From the NCBI GenBank assembly GCA_023248915.1, contig JAHFDQ010000168.1, positions 4,491-10,635 on the forward strand: a DNA stretch of 6,145 nt. The letters run 5' to 3'. A program made the translations under genes and the position numbers. Under the pieces are notes generated by a model. The model saw only the letters and a list, made by a program, of their open reading frames with translations. It made no database searches and had not been told where the DNA came from. Below are positions 1-5,683 of the stretch, one piece after another (positions within the stretch are counted from its first letter, which is position 1; each line of letters begins with the position of its first letter). This DNA is from Archangiaceae bacterium (GTDB lineage: Bacteria; Myxococcota; Myxococcia; Myxococcales; Myxococcaceae).

Positions 1-441
1 GGCGATCGAGTCGGGCGGCGACAGCGCCAGCCGGCGGCCCTGCACCGCCACGTTCTGCTCGACGAACGACACCGCGCAGACGAGGGCGTACCCGAGGGCT
101 GCCGCTTTCAGGCCTCCGAGAGCAGCCCCCAGGGCCCGGTCCGCGGCGCTCGATGCCGCGTCCTTCCCGCCCAGCGCCCGCCGGAGCAGCCGGGTGACCA
201 GCACCTTTCCGACGAGGAAGACCACCCCGAAAACCGCCACCGAGGCGATCACCGACGCGACCAGGGGCGTCGCCTGCGCCGGGGGGATCAGGCGGGGGCC
301 CAACACCGGGCCGAGCGCGAAGGCGGCGGCGTAGGCGCAAAGCAGCGCCACCCCCGTCGCCACCTGCCGCGCGGCGCCCGAGATCGCGCCCAGGACCGCG
401 AACAACGCCACCGCACCGAAGAGAACGAGATCGACAGTCAC
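1..441 (-). CDS. CvpA family inner-membrane protein (partial, C-terminus beyond the window)
   Basis: Reading leftward from a GTG at 441, 147 codons stay open to the window edge, so the C-terminus is missing. The protein begins VTVDLVLFGAVALFAVLGAI and shows about four hydrophobic segments: near residues 3-20, 27-46, 60-80 and 108-127. A basic loop (around VTRLLRRALGGK) precedes ADRALGAALGGLKAAALGYA. The opening Val-Asp-Leu, the small-residue-rich first helices and the late 'DRxLGAxxGxxKA' segment match the CvpA family (colicin V production protein/DedE-like membrane proteins). Family members are linked to envelope integrity and colicin V production, but their molecular role is unclear. The gene starts 16 bases after the J-protein stop, so it is probably the third gene of the hsp70-J transcript. 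No strong Shine-Dalgarno precedes the GTG, which fits translational coupling. No in-frame ATG lies between the upstream stop and this GTG. Confidence 0.8.
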   Translation of the reverse strand, partial: MTVDLVLFGAVALFAVLGAISGAARQVATGVALLCAYAAAFALGPVLGPRLIPPAQATPLVASVIASVAVFGVVFLVGKVLVTRLLRRALGGKDAASSAADRALGAALGGLKAAALGYALVCAVSFVEQNVAVQGRRLALSPPDSIA

Positions 442-457
442 AGGCGCCGCCCGGACG

Positions 458-1732
458 CTACTTGATCTTGAACTGGTCTCCGCCCTTCTTGAACTCCTCG
501 TGCATCTTGTCGTGCGCCTTGGTCAGCATCTCTTTGTACTTTTCGTTCTTCGGTTCGTAGGTGAGGGCCATCTTGAAGTTGCGCTCGGCGGCCGGAAAAC
601 GCCCGGCGTCCCAGTCCTTCATCGCGGTCTTGAAGAACTCGCGGCCCTTGGGGTGGGTGCCGATCTGTTCCTCGACCTCCTTCTTCGCGGCCTGCTTGGT
701 CTCGACCTCGGTCGCCTCGGAAAACCGCAGCTTCTGCGCCCGCTCGGGGCCGGCCATGTCGGCGGCGTACCGCTGCCGCTTCCGGTCGTCGCGCAGCACG
801 TAGTAGGCCTCGGTGATCCGCTTGTAGACCTCGGTCACCTTGTCCTTCGTCGCCTTGTCCGCCAGATGGTAGAAGCGGTCGGGGTGATAGTTGCGGCTCT
901 CGCTGTAGAACGCGTTCTTGATTTCCGTGGGGCTCGCCGACGCGGCCACCTTCAGCACCTGGAAGTAGTCCAACTCTCCGAGCGCGCCCAGGCGCTCGTC
1001 GAGGGCGCTGAGCTGGTTGGCGTCGAGCTGGGAAGCGGCTGCCCCCGGCGGCACGGGAATCGCGGACGCGGAGCTCTGCGGAGCCAGGGCGATGACCCGC
1101 CCCGAGCCGGTCGAGCGGACGGGCTGCGAAGCGAAGGCCGGTGGAGCCGCCGGGGCAGAGGGCTTGGCGACCGCGGGTGGCGCGACCGCCGGGCGCGGCT
1201 GGGACGGCGGGGGTGGGACGATGGGCGCCGGTCGAGGACCCGAGCCGCGCGCCACGGCCTGGCTGGAAGGGACGCCCCCCGGCACCGGCGTCGGCCTGAC
1301 CACCGGAACGCTCTTCGTCGCCGGCACCACGGGCGGGGCCGGGCGAATCACCGGGGCCGGGCGAACCGCCGAAGCGACGGAAGGGGAAACGCCGCCCGGA
1401 GGCGTCGCGGGCGGGGTCGGCTCGGGCGGCGTCGCTGGTGGAGTGGCCGCCGGCGGCGTCGGAGGCGCCGTGTCGTCTCGCGCGACCGGTCGCGCGGCGG
1501 CCGCATGCTTGCCAGAAGCCGTGCGCGGCAGCGGCGGAGGCGGGCGGCCCGACGGCGCCGGACCTGGCGCCGCGGGCACGGGCTTGGCCGGGGTGATCAT
1601 CGGCCGCGGGTTCGAGCCGGTCGCCTTCGAGGTCGGACCCGAAGCATCCGGCCCCGAACCCGGGCGCGTGGGCGTGGCGGGGGGAGCGTTCGGATTGGGC
1701 CTACCGCGCCCGCTTTCGGGTGGCTTCGCCAT
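458..1732 (-). CDS. J-domain protein with Pro/Ala-rich N-terminus and C-terminal TPR-like region (class C Hsp40)
   Basis: This 424-residue protein is probably the co-chaperone of the adjoining Hsp70. Residues 1-231 are low-complexity and rich in Pro, Ala, Ser, Thr and Gly, with no signal peptide or membrane segment, so probably cytoplasmic and disordered. A J domain follows at about 254-324, starting at LDYFQVL, with the Hsp70-stimulating HPD motif at 283-285 and a final helix containing YYVLRDDRKRQRY. A Lys/Glu-rich helix (331-357) leads to one TPR-like hairpin at about 362-396 (FFKTAMKDWDAGRFPAAERN and following). The Gly/Phe region, zinc finger and C-terminal beta domains of true DnaJ are absent, so this is a class C J-protein, not the housekeeping DnaJ. 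The ATG at 1732 lies 6 bases after the Hsp70 stop and has no clear Shine-Dalgarno, which suggests coupling. The stop is TAG. The client or target of the TPR part cannot be read from the sequence. Confidence 0.93.
   Translation of the reverse strand: MAKPPESGRGRPNPNAPPATPTRPGSGPDASGPTSKATGSNPRPMITPAKPVPAAPGPAPSGRPPPPLPRTASGKHAAAARPVARDDTAPPTPPAATPPATPPEPTPPATPPGGVSPSVASAVRPAPVIRPAPPVVPATKSVPVVRPTPVPGGVPSSQAVARGSGPRPAPIVPPPPSQPRPAVAPPAVAKPSAPAAPPAFASQPVRSTGSGRVIALAPQSSASAIPVPPGAAASQLDANQLSALDERLGALGELDYFQVLKVAASASPTEIKNAFYSESRNYHPDRFYHLADKATKDKVTEVYKRITEAYYVLRDDRKRQRYAADMAGPERAQKLRFSEATEVETKQAAKKEVEEQIGTHPKGREFFKTAMKDWDAGRFPAAERNFKMALTYEPKNEKYKEMLTKAHDKMHEEFKKGGDQFKIK
1334..1365 (-). repeat. 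14-base direct repeat, 18-base period, in the J-protein gene
   Basis: The plus-strand word cggggccgggcgaa occurs at 1334-1347 and again at 1352-1365. On the coding (minus) strand it encodes two successive Arg-Pro-Ala-Pro units (RPAPVIRPAP, about residues 124-133). The 18-base period equals six codons, so the repeat preserves frame. A weaker third copy of the motif (VRPTPV) lies at residues 145-150. Confidence 0.6.
1394..1471 (-). repeat. Degenerate TPP/ATPP repeat tract within the J-protein gene
   Basis: Codons 88-113 of the J-protein gene encode imperfect tandem units of Thr-Pro-Pro with Ala, Glu or Pro between them (for example ATPPATPPEPTPPATPP). At DNA level this appears on the plus strand as repeated GGCGGCGTCG-like blocks. 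The units are 12-15 bases and imperfect, so the tract looks like an old slippage expansion of a disordered linker, not a recent one. Confidence 0.6.
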
Positions 1733-1738
1733 GTCGCG

Positions 1739-3343
1739 CTAGGGGGCCGACTTTTCCACCGGAGCCGGCAGGTCGGCCAGCGGCATTGCGTTGTGCGCTT
1801 CGATGCCCTTTTGGATGTCCGACTCGGACAGGCCAGAGGACAGGCTGATGGTGGTCGAGGTCTTCTGCCCGGTCTCGAGGTCGGCCGCCGAGACGTTCAC
1901 GATGCCGTCGGTGTTGATCTCGAAGGTGACCTCGATCTTCACCTCGCCCCGGTAGCCGATGCGGAAGCCCGCGAACTCGAACTCGCCGAGCATCTCGCAC
2001 TCGTCCGCCTTGTTCGACTCGCCCTGGAAGACGCGAATCTTCACCTTGTCCTGGCCGTCGCGGCTGGTGGTGAACGTCTTGGCCTTGTCGATGGGCACGG
2101 GCGTGTTCTTTTCGATGATCTTCTCGGTGTAACCGCCCACCGTGCCGATGCGCAGCGAGAGCGGGGTGACGTCGACCAGGAAGGTCTGGGCCTTGGTGTC
2201 GAGCAGGGCACGGGCCTGCAGGGCGGCGCCGATCGAGACCGCCTCGTCGGGGTTGATGCCTTCCATCGGTTCGCGCTGAAAGTAGTGGCGCACCGAGTTG
2301 CGGATGATTGGCAGGCGCGTGGGCCCGCCCACCATGATCACCGCGTCGATGTCGGCGGCCGTCATGCGCGCGCTCTGCAGCGCCTCGTCGCAGACCTTGA
2401 AGGTGCGCTGCACCAGGTCCATCACCATCTTGTTGAAGGACTCGGTGGACAGCGACTGGCGCAGGTCGAGAACGTTGCCGCTGGCGTCCTGGCAGATGCC
2501 GGCGCAGAGGATTTCGGCCTGGCCGTTCTGGCCGACGTCGATCTTCGCCCGCTCGGCGGCCTCTTTCAGCATTTGCAGGCAGAACTTGTTCTGCCGCACG
2601 TCGAGCCGCGTCTTCGCCAGGAAGTCCTCGGCGAGCCAGGTCATGATGCGGTCGTCGAAGTCGTCGCCGCCGAGGTAGGTGTCGCCGGCGGTGGCCAGCA
2701 CCTCGAAGACGTCCTTGCCAATCTCGAGGATGGACACGTCGAACGTGCCGCCGCCGAGATCGTACACCACCACCCGCTGCGCCAATTGGCGACCGAAGCC
2801 GTACGCCAGCGCCGCGGCGGTCGGTTCGTTCAAGATTCGAAGCACGTCGAGGCCGGCGATGCGGCCGGCGTCCTTCGTCGCCTGCCGCTGGTTGTCGTTG
2901 AAGTAGGCGGGGACGGTGACCACCGCCTTCTTCACCGGGTGGCCCAGGTAGGTCTCGGAGATGGCCTTCATCTCCTTCAGCACCAACGCCGACACCTCGG
3001 GCAGCGACAGCACCTTGTCGCGCACCTGGATGCGCACCGCGTTGTTCGGCCCCTCGACGATCTTGTACGGCATCACCGCCTGGGCCTTCTTCACCTCGTC
3101 CGAGAAGAAGTACCGGCCGATGAGCCGCTTCGCCGAGTACACCGTGCACTCGGCGTTGGTGATGATGTTCTTCTTCGCGGCGTTGCCGATCAGCACCGAC
3201 CCGTCTTCCAGCAGCGACACGACCGAGGCGTGATTGGTTTCGCCCCACTCGTTGGGGATGACCACCGGTTTGCCGTCCTGGACGACCGAGACGCACGTGT
3301 AAGACGTGCCCAGGTCTATGCCGACCGCGATCTCATCCGCCAT
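1739..3343 (-). CDS. Hsp70-family chaperone (DnaK-like) lacking the C-terminal helical lid
   Basis: This 534-residue Hsp70 is an ATP-dependent chaperone, presumably cytoplasmic. The nucleotide-binding domain (about 1-384) carries phosphate-1 motif GIDLGTSYTCVSV (8-20), catalytic Lys72 in AKRLIGRYF, NEPTAAALAYG (172-182), phosphate-2 motif DLGGGTFDVS (195-204) and adenosine motif VIMVGGPTRLP (335-345). The linker and start of the substrate-binding beta domain read FLVDVTPLSLRIG (388-400). That domain continues through VFQGES (438-443), EVTFEINTDGIVNVSA (471-486) and GLSESDIQK (504-512), and the protein then stops. Classical DnaK has about 640 residues, so most of the helical lid and the acidic tail are missing; this is a paralogue, not the housekeeping DnaK. 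The chosen ATG at 3343 has GGAG five bases upstream and starts MADEIAVGIDLG; an upstream ATG at 3412 would add 23 residues unlike any Hsp70 N-terminus. The stop is TAG and the J-protein gene follows after 6 bases. Confidence 0.95.
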   Translation of the reverse strand: MADEIAVGIDLGTSYTCVSVVQDGKPVVIPNEWGETNHASVVSLLEDGSVLIGNAAKKNIITNAECTVYSAKRLIGRYFFSDEVKKAQAVMPYKIVEGPNNAVRIQVRDKVLSLPEVSALVLKEMKAISETYLGHPVKKAVVTVPAYFNDNQRQATKDAGRIAGLDVLRILNEPTAAALAYGFGRQLAQRVVVYDLGGGTFDVSILEIGKDVFEVLATAGDTYLGGDDFDDRIMTWLAEDFLAKTRLDVRQNKFCLQMLKEAAERAKIDVGQNGQAEILCAGICQDASGNVLDLRQSLSTESFNKMVMDLVQRTFKVCDEALQSARMTAADIDAVIMVGGPTRLPIIRNSVRHYFQREPMEGINPDEAVSIGAALQARALLDTKAQTFLVDVTPLSLRIGTVGGYTEKIIEKNTPVPIDKAKTFTTSRDGQDKVKIRVFQGESNKADECEMLGEFEFAGFRIGYRGEVKIEVTFEINTDGIVNVSAADLETGQKTSTTISLSSGLSESDIQKGIEAHNAMPLADLPAPVEKSAP

Positions 3344-3348
3344 GCCCA

Positions 3349-3352
3349 CTCC
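3349..3352 (-). promoter_or_regulatory. Ribosome binding site that fixes the Hsp70 start
   Basis: On the minus strand CTGGAGTGGGC precedes the ATG at 3343. GGAG sits five bases from the start codon, a normal Shine-Dalgarno spacing. It supports this start over the upstream in-frame ATG at 3412. Confidence 0.65.
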
Positions 3353-3465
3353 AGGACTTCGCTGACTCGAGCGAGGGAAAAGTAGGCGGACTGTAGGCAA
3401 CCCCGGCGACAAAGTCCAGGCATATCAAATGGTTATGTGGCCGGAATGCCGAGGGAGTGCCTGCG

Positions 3466-3494
3466 TTGTTGGTCAGGAGCATGATCAGTATAGC
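3466..3494 (+). promoter_or_regulatory. Possible sigma-70-type promoter for the amidotransferase-like gene
   Basis: TTGTTG at 3466-3471 and TATAGC at 3489-3494 are separated by 17 bases, matching the first three -35 positions and first four -10 positions of the housekeeping consensus. Transcription would start near 3501, giving a leader of about 19 bases that includes the AGGAGG. This is a weak consensus match in a short spacer and is only a candidate. Confidence 0.3.
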
Positions 3495-3501
3495 TGGGCA
3501 G

Positions 3502-3507
3502 AGGAGG
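3502..3507 (+). promoter_or_regulatory. AGGAGG ribosome binding site deciding a GTG start
   Basis: A perfect AGGAGG at 3502-3507 stands 12 bases before the GTG at 3520. The spacing is slightly long, but the site lies inside the reading frame that starts from the upstream ATGs (3457 and 3481). This argues that those ATGs are not used and that translation begins at the GTG. Confidence 0.55.
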
Positions 3508-3519
3508 TCGCCCTTCGCC

Positions 3520-4350
3520 GTGTCCAAAGTCTTCGCGTTGCTCACGTCCGACCCGAACCTGATGCGCTGCGATCTGCAGCGGCTCGACGGCGAGGTCGAC
3601 CTCGCGGCCGGCCCGCAGTCGAACGCCGTCAGCCTGGGCAGCTACGCCCAGGAGGTGGTGCTGCTTCAGCGGTACGCGTCGGAGAAGGCGCTGCCCCGCC
3701 TCGGCGAGTTGGGGGCGCCCGAGTCGGAAGCCGTGCTCTACCACGCCGACCGGTTGCCGGTCGGTTGGTCGCTCGAAGAGAACACCCAGCCGTTCCGGTT
3801 TCGGCAGTGGCTGTTCGGCCAGATCGGAACGCTGCCCGCGTTCGCCGCGTTGAGGCCCCGGCTGCTGTCGCTCTTGCCCGAGCACCTGCAGCGGAACATC
3901 AAGGGAGACACCGCCGGCGAGCCCGCCTTCGCCCTCTTCCTGAAGCACCTGCGCGACGCCGGGGCGACCGACGACCGGGCGCTGGAACCCGCGCTCGCAG
4001 CTCAACTGCTCGGGAAGACCGCGCGCGAGCTCGATGACTTGGCGCGCGAGGCCGGCGCCACCGACCGGTCGAGCCTTTGCTTCGTCGCCACCAACGGCCG
4101 AATGCTGTTGGCCGCTCGCGCGGGTTCGACCGAGCTGTACACCAGGCTGCTCGAGGGGACCGACCGGTGCGCCCGCTGCGGAATCGACGCCTCGACGCCC
4201 GAGACGCTGCCCCTGAAGCGCGCCCACCGCCGGCGGCGAACGGTCGCGGTCGCGTCGAACCCGGTCAGCCCCAGTGGGTGGATGGAGATCGCCGCCGGCA
4301 CGGTGATCGCCGTGGACCGGTCGGGGAACGTTCAGCGGCTGCCCATCTAG
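3520..4350 (+). CDS. Class II glutamine amidotransferase-like protein, probably catalytically inactive
   Basis: The 276-residue product (from GTG, beginning MSKVFALLTSDPN) resembles the Ntn-hydrolase glutaminase fold of the YafJ/EgtC type. The match is ordered: HADRLPVGWSLEENTQPFRF (75-94), WLFGQIG (97-103), PAFAALRPRLLSLLP (106-120), IKGDTAGE (127-134), FVATNGRMLLAAR (188-200), then WMEIAAGTVIAVD (254-266). Active relatives have Cys at position 2, NTHPF, HNG and GDTDSE. Here these are Ser2, NTQPF, QIG and GDTAGE, so the nucleophile, the oxyanion Asn and the glutamine-binding Asp are all changed. Arg78 is kept. There is one CxxC (217-220), too little to call a metal site. The GTG start is preferred because of AGGAGG upstream and because homology begins at SKVFALLTSDPN; no alternative start is followed by Cys. 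It is monocistronic, divergent from hsp70, and its TAG overlaps the stop of the convergent protease gene. I infer a ligand-binding or regulatory pseudoenzyme; Ser2 as nucleophile is a remote alternative. Confidence 0.8.
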   Translation: MSKVFALLTSDPNLMRCDLQRLDGEVDLAAGPQSNAVSLGSYAQEVVLLQRYASEKALPRLGELGAPESEAVLYHADRLPVGWSLEENTQPFRFRQWLFGQIGTLPAFAALRPRLLSLLPEHLQRNIKGDTAGEPAFALFLKHLRDAGATDDRALEPALAAQLLGKTARELDDLAREAGATDRSSLCFVATNGRMLLAARAGSTELYTRLLEGTDRCARCGIDASTPETLPLKRAHRRRRTVAVASNPVSPSGWMEIAAGTVIAVDRSGNVQRLPI

Positions 4351-5066
4351 CGGCCGTAGAAGCTCGCCTCGAGCACCAGCACCGCCAGGTTGCAGGTGGC
4401 GTGAAACGCCGCGGCACCGAGCACGCTGCCCGTCTTCTCGCGCATCCACCCGAAGAGCAGGGCGGGGAAGAAGACGCCCAGCCGCCAGACCTGGAAGATC
4501 GCCAGGTGCCCTAGCGCGAAGAGCGCCGCGGTGACGAAGAAGGCGGGCCCCAACCGCACGCCGAACAGCACCCGGCCCTGGGGCCAGGCGTCGCGAAGGC
4601 GCGTCTGGACGAAGCCCCGGTAGAAGAACTCCTCGGGCAGCGCCACCACGAAGGTCTGGTCCACCACCCACTCGGCGAACCGGTCGGGCAGGCGGGGGCG
4701 GAAATGCCAAGGGACCGAGTAGGGGGCGAGGTGACGCGAGAGCGCCGCGGGCAGGTGCTCGAGCGCCTCGGCGAAGCCCACGTACCCCGCGACGAACAGC
4801 GGCAGCACCGCGGCCGACATCAGGAGGTACCACTTCAAGTCCAACCGCCAGGCGCGGGTCGTCACCCCGTAGTCCCGGTAGTCCTCTCCGCGCCGGCGCA
4901 TCGCCATCAGCGGCAGGTACAGGAAGGCCACGGTCGCCACGGGCTTCGCGGCCGGCGTGTAGGCGACGTAGGTGACGACGATGGCCGCGAAGCAGGCCGC
5001 CCAGAGGCCGAACACCTCGCCCAGGGCGGTCGGCGCCTTAGGCCTGGTTGCTCCGACGGCCGTCAT
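4347..5066 (-). CDS. CPBP-family glutamic intramembrane protease, probable myxosortase (MrtX-like)
   Basis: This 239-residue polytopic membrane protein belongs to the CPBP/Rce1 (type II CAAX protease-related) family. Hydrophobic segments lie near 17-36, 40-56, 78-99, 132-144, 168-190, 196-207 and 213-233. The active-site motifs are complete: EEFFYR (145-150), GHL with His187, and FHATCN with His222 and Asn226. The core, including GFVQTRLRDAW and FQVWRLGVFFPALLFGW, resembles myxosortases, the predicted proteases that process MYXO-CTERM surface-protein sorting signals in Myxococcota; I recall this likeness and could not search it. The ATG at 5066 overlaps the stop of the S1C-like gene (ATGA) and has GAGG seven bases upstream, so the two are coupled. 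An extension to 5321 would add only Arg/Pro-rich out-of-frame sequence from the upstream gene. The TAG is shared in CTAG with the convergent gene. CPBP membership is firm; the myxosortase role is inference. Confidence 0.88.
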   Translation of the reverse strand: MTAVGATRPKAPTALGEVFGLWAACFAAIVVTYVAYTPAAKPVATVAFLYLPLMAMRRRGEDYRDYGVTTRAWRLDLKWYLLMSAAVLPLFVAGYVGFAEALEHLPAALSRHLAPYSVPWHFRPRLPDRFAEWVVDQTFVVALPEEFFYRGFVQTRLRDAWPQGRVLFGVRLGPAFFVTAALFALGHLAIFQVWRLGVFFPALLFGWMREKTGSVLGAAAFHATCNLAVLVLEASFYGR

Positions 5067-5683
5067 TCCCTCGCCTCGGTCGCTTCCGACTTGGCGAGCG
5101 TCAGCTTGATGGCCGCCATCGGCAAGGCGCGGGACGACAGCCGGCCGCGACGCTTGACGATGACCGCGACCAGCCGGCCCTGAGCGTCGAAGAGTGGGCT
5201 GCCGCTGGGCACGGGCAGGTCGGTCTCGACGAAGGGGCTTTCGGCCGAGGGGCCCGAGAAGACCTGGCCGGCGGTGGGTTCGAGCGACCCATCGCGCCGG
5301 CGCGCCACGCCGACCAGCCAATCGCCCTTGGAAAAGGTCGCGTCGAGCCGGACGGCGGCGGCCCGGAAGGCCCCCGGGGTTTCAAGTTGGAGGACGACCA
5401 CGCCCAGCTTGGCGTTGGCGAGCAGCACCCGGGCCGGCAGCTCTTGTTCGCCCAGCTTCACCGTAGCGGCCTCGAGCCCCGAGTAGTCCACCGAGGTGAC
5501 GACGTGCCCGTCGGCCCCCACCATCACCCCCGGGCCTGTGCCTCGCGGGCCGCGCACCTGCACCACCGTGGCACGGTTGGCTTCGAAGGCCTTGCGGAGC
5601 GCGGCGTGCGTGGGCCTGGGGCTGGCCTCGGCGAGCGCGCCGAGCGCGAGGGGCAGTGCGATCGCGGCGAGGCCTGGGCGCAT
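5063..5683 (-). CDS. Secreted S1C/HtrA-like trypsin-fold protein with degenerate catalytic triad
   Basis: This 206-residue protein begins with a Sec-type signal peptide (MRPGLAAIALPLALGALAEA; cleavage likely after Ala18 or Ala20, no lipobox), so it should be periplasmic or exported. The rest follows the HtrA/DegP protease-domain pattern: TGPGVMVGADGHVVTSVDYS (49-68), LPARVLLANAKLGVVVLQL (82-100), the TFSKGDWLVGVAR strand (116-128), FVETDLPVPSGSPLFDAQGR (151-170) and LVAVIVKRR. In active enzymes the first block holds TNxHVV, the second DLAVL and the third GNSGGPL. Here the His position is Asp66, the Asp position is Gly94 (or Lys92), and only Ser160 in SGSPL remains. No PDZ domain follows, and about 206 residues suits a lone protease domain. 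It is first in a two-gene operon with the intramembrane protease. No Shine-Dalgarno is evident at the ATG at 5683. I infer a non-proteolytic binding partner; a protease with an altered triad is less likely. Confidence 0.8.
   Translation of the reverse strand: MRPGLAAIALPLALGALAEASPRPTHAALRKAFEANRATVVQVRGPRGTGPGVMVGADGHVVTSVDYSGLEAATVKLGEQELPARVLLANAKLGVVVLQLETPGAFRAAAVRLDATFSKGDWLVGVARRRDGSLEPTAGQVFSGPSAESPFVETDLPVPSGSPLFDAQGRLVAVIVKRRGRLSSRALPMAAIKLTLAKSEATEARE

Larger units (their letters stand above)
3344..3519. promoter_or_regulatory. Divergent intergenic region between the hsp70 and amidotransferase-like genes
   Basis: These 176 bases lie between two diverging genes and should hold promoters for both. 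The centre (about 3421-3437, catatcaaatggttatg) is clearly more A/T-rich than the surroundings. I see no CIRCE (HrcA) inverted repeat and no convincing sigma-32-type heat-shock promoter for the Hsp70. A short repeat, gtaggc at 3382-3387 and 3393-3398, is spaced one helical turn apart within the hsp70 leader or promoter zone; six-base repeats can occur by chance. Confidence 0.5.

Noticed and set aside
500..3385. A 961-codon plus-strand open frame antisense to the J-protein and Hsp70 genes
   Set aside because: It mirrors two genes with unmistakable protein motifs. Its product is Arg/Gly/Leu/His-rich with no recognisable domain, and long antisense frames are expected where GC-rich codon bias removes stops.
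3389..3410. A sigma-54-like -24/-12 element upstream of hsp70 (minus strand, TGTCGCCGGGGTTGCC)
   Set aside because: The TTGC of -12 is present, but the essential GG at -24 is missing (TGTC instead of TGGC), so the match is too weak.
3344..3412. N-terminal extension of the Hsp70 from the ATG at 3412
   Set aside because: It adds 23 residues unlike any Hsp70 N-terminus, while the ATG at 3343 has a GGAG at good spacing and starts right before the conserved GIDLG motif.
3344..3519. A CIRCE (HrcA) operator or sigma-32 heat-shock promoter for the Hsp70
   Set aside because: No inverted repeat of the CIRCE type and no acceptable sigma-32 -35/-10 pair is seen in either strand of the spacer.
3433..4833. 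A 466-codon minus-strand open frame over the amidotransferase-like and protease genes
   Set aside because: It is out of frame with both well-supported genes, and its product is a Pro/Arg/Gly-rich shadow with no motif.
5067..5321. Upstream extension of the CPBP protease into the S1C-like gene
   Set aside because: The extra 85 residues are Arg/Pro-rich and out of frame with the S1C-like gene. The ATG at 5066 has a GAGG seven bases upstream and forms a standard ATGA overlap.
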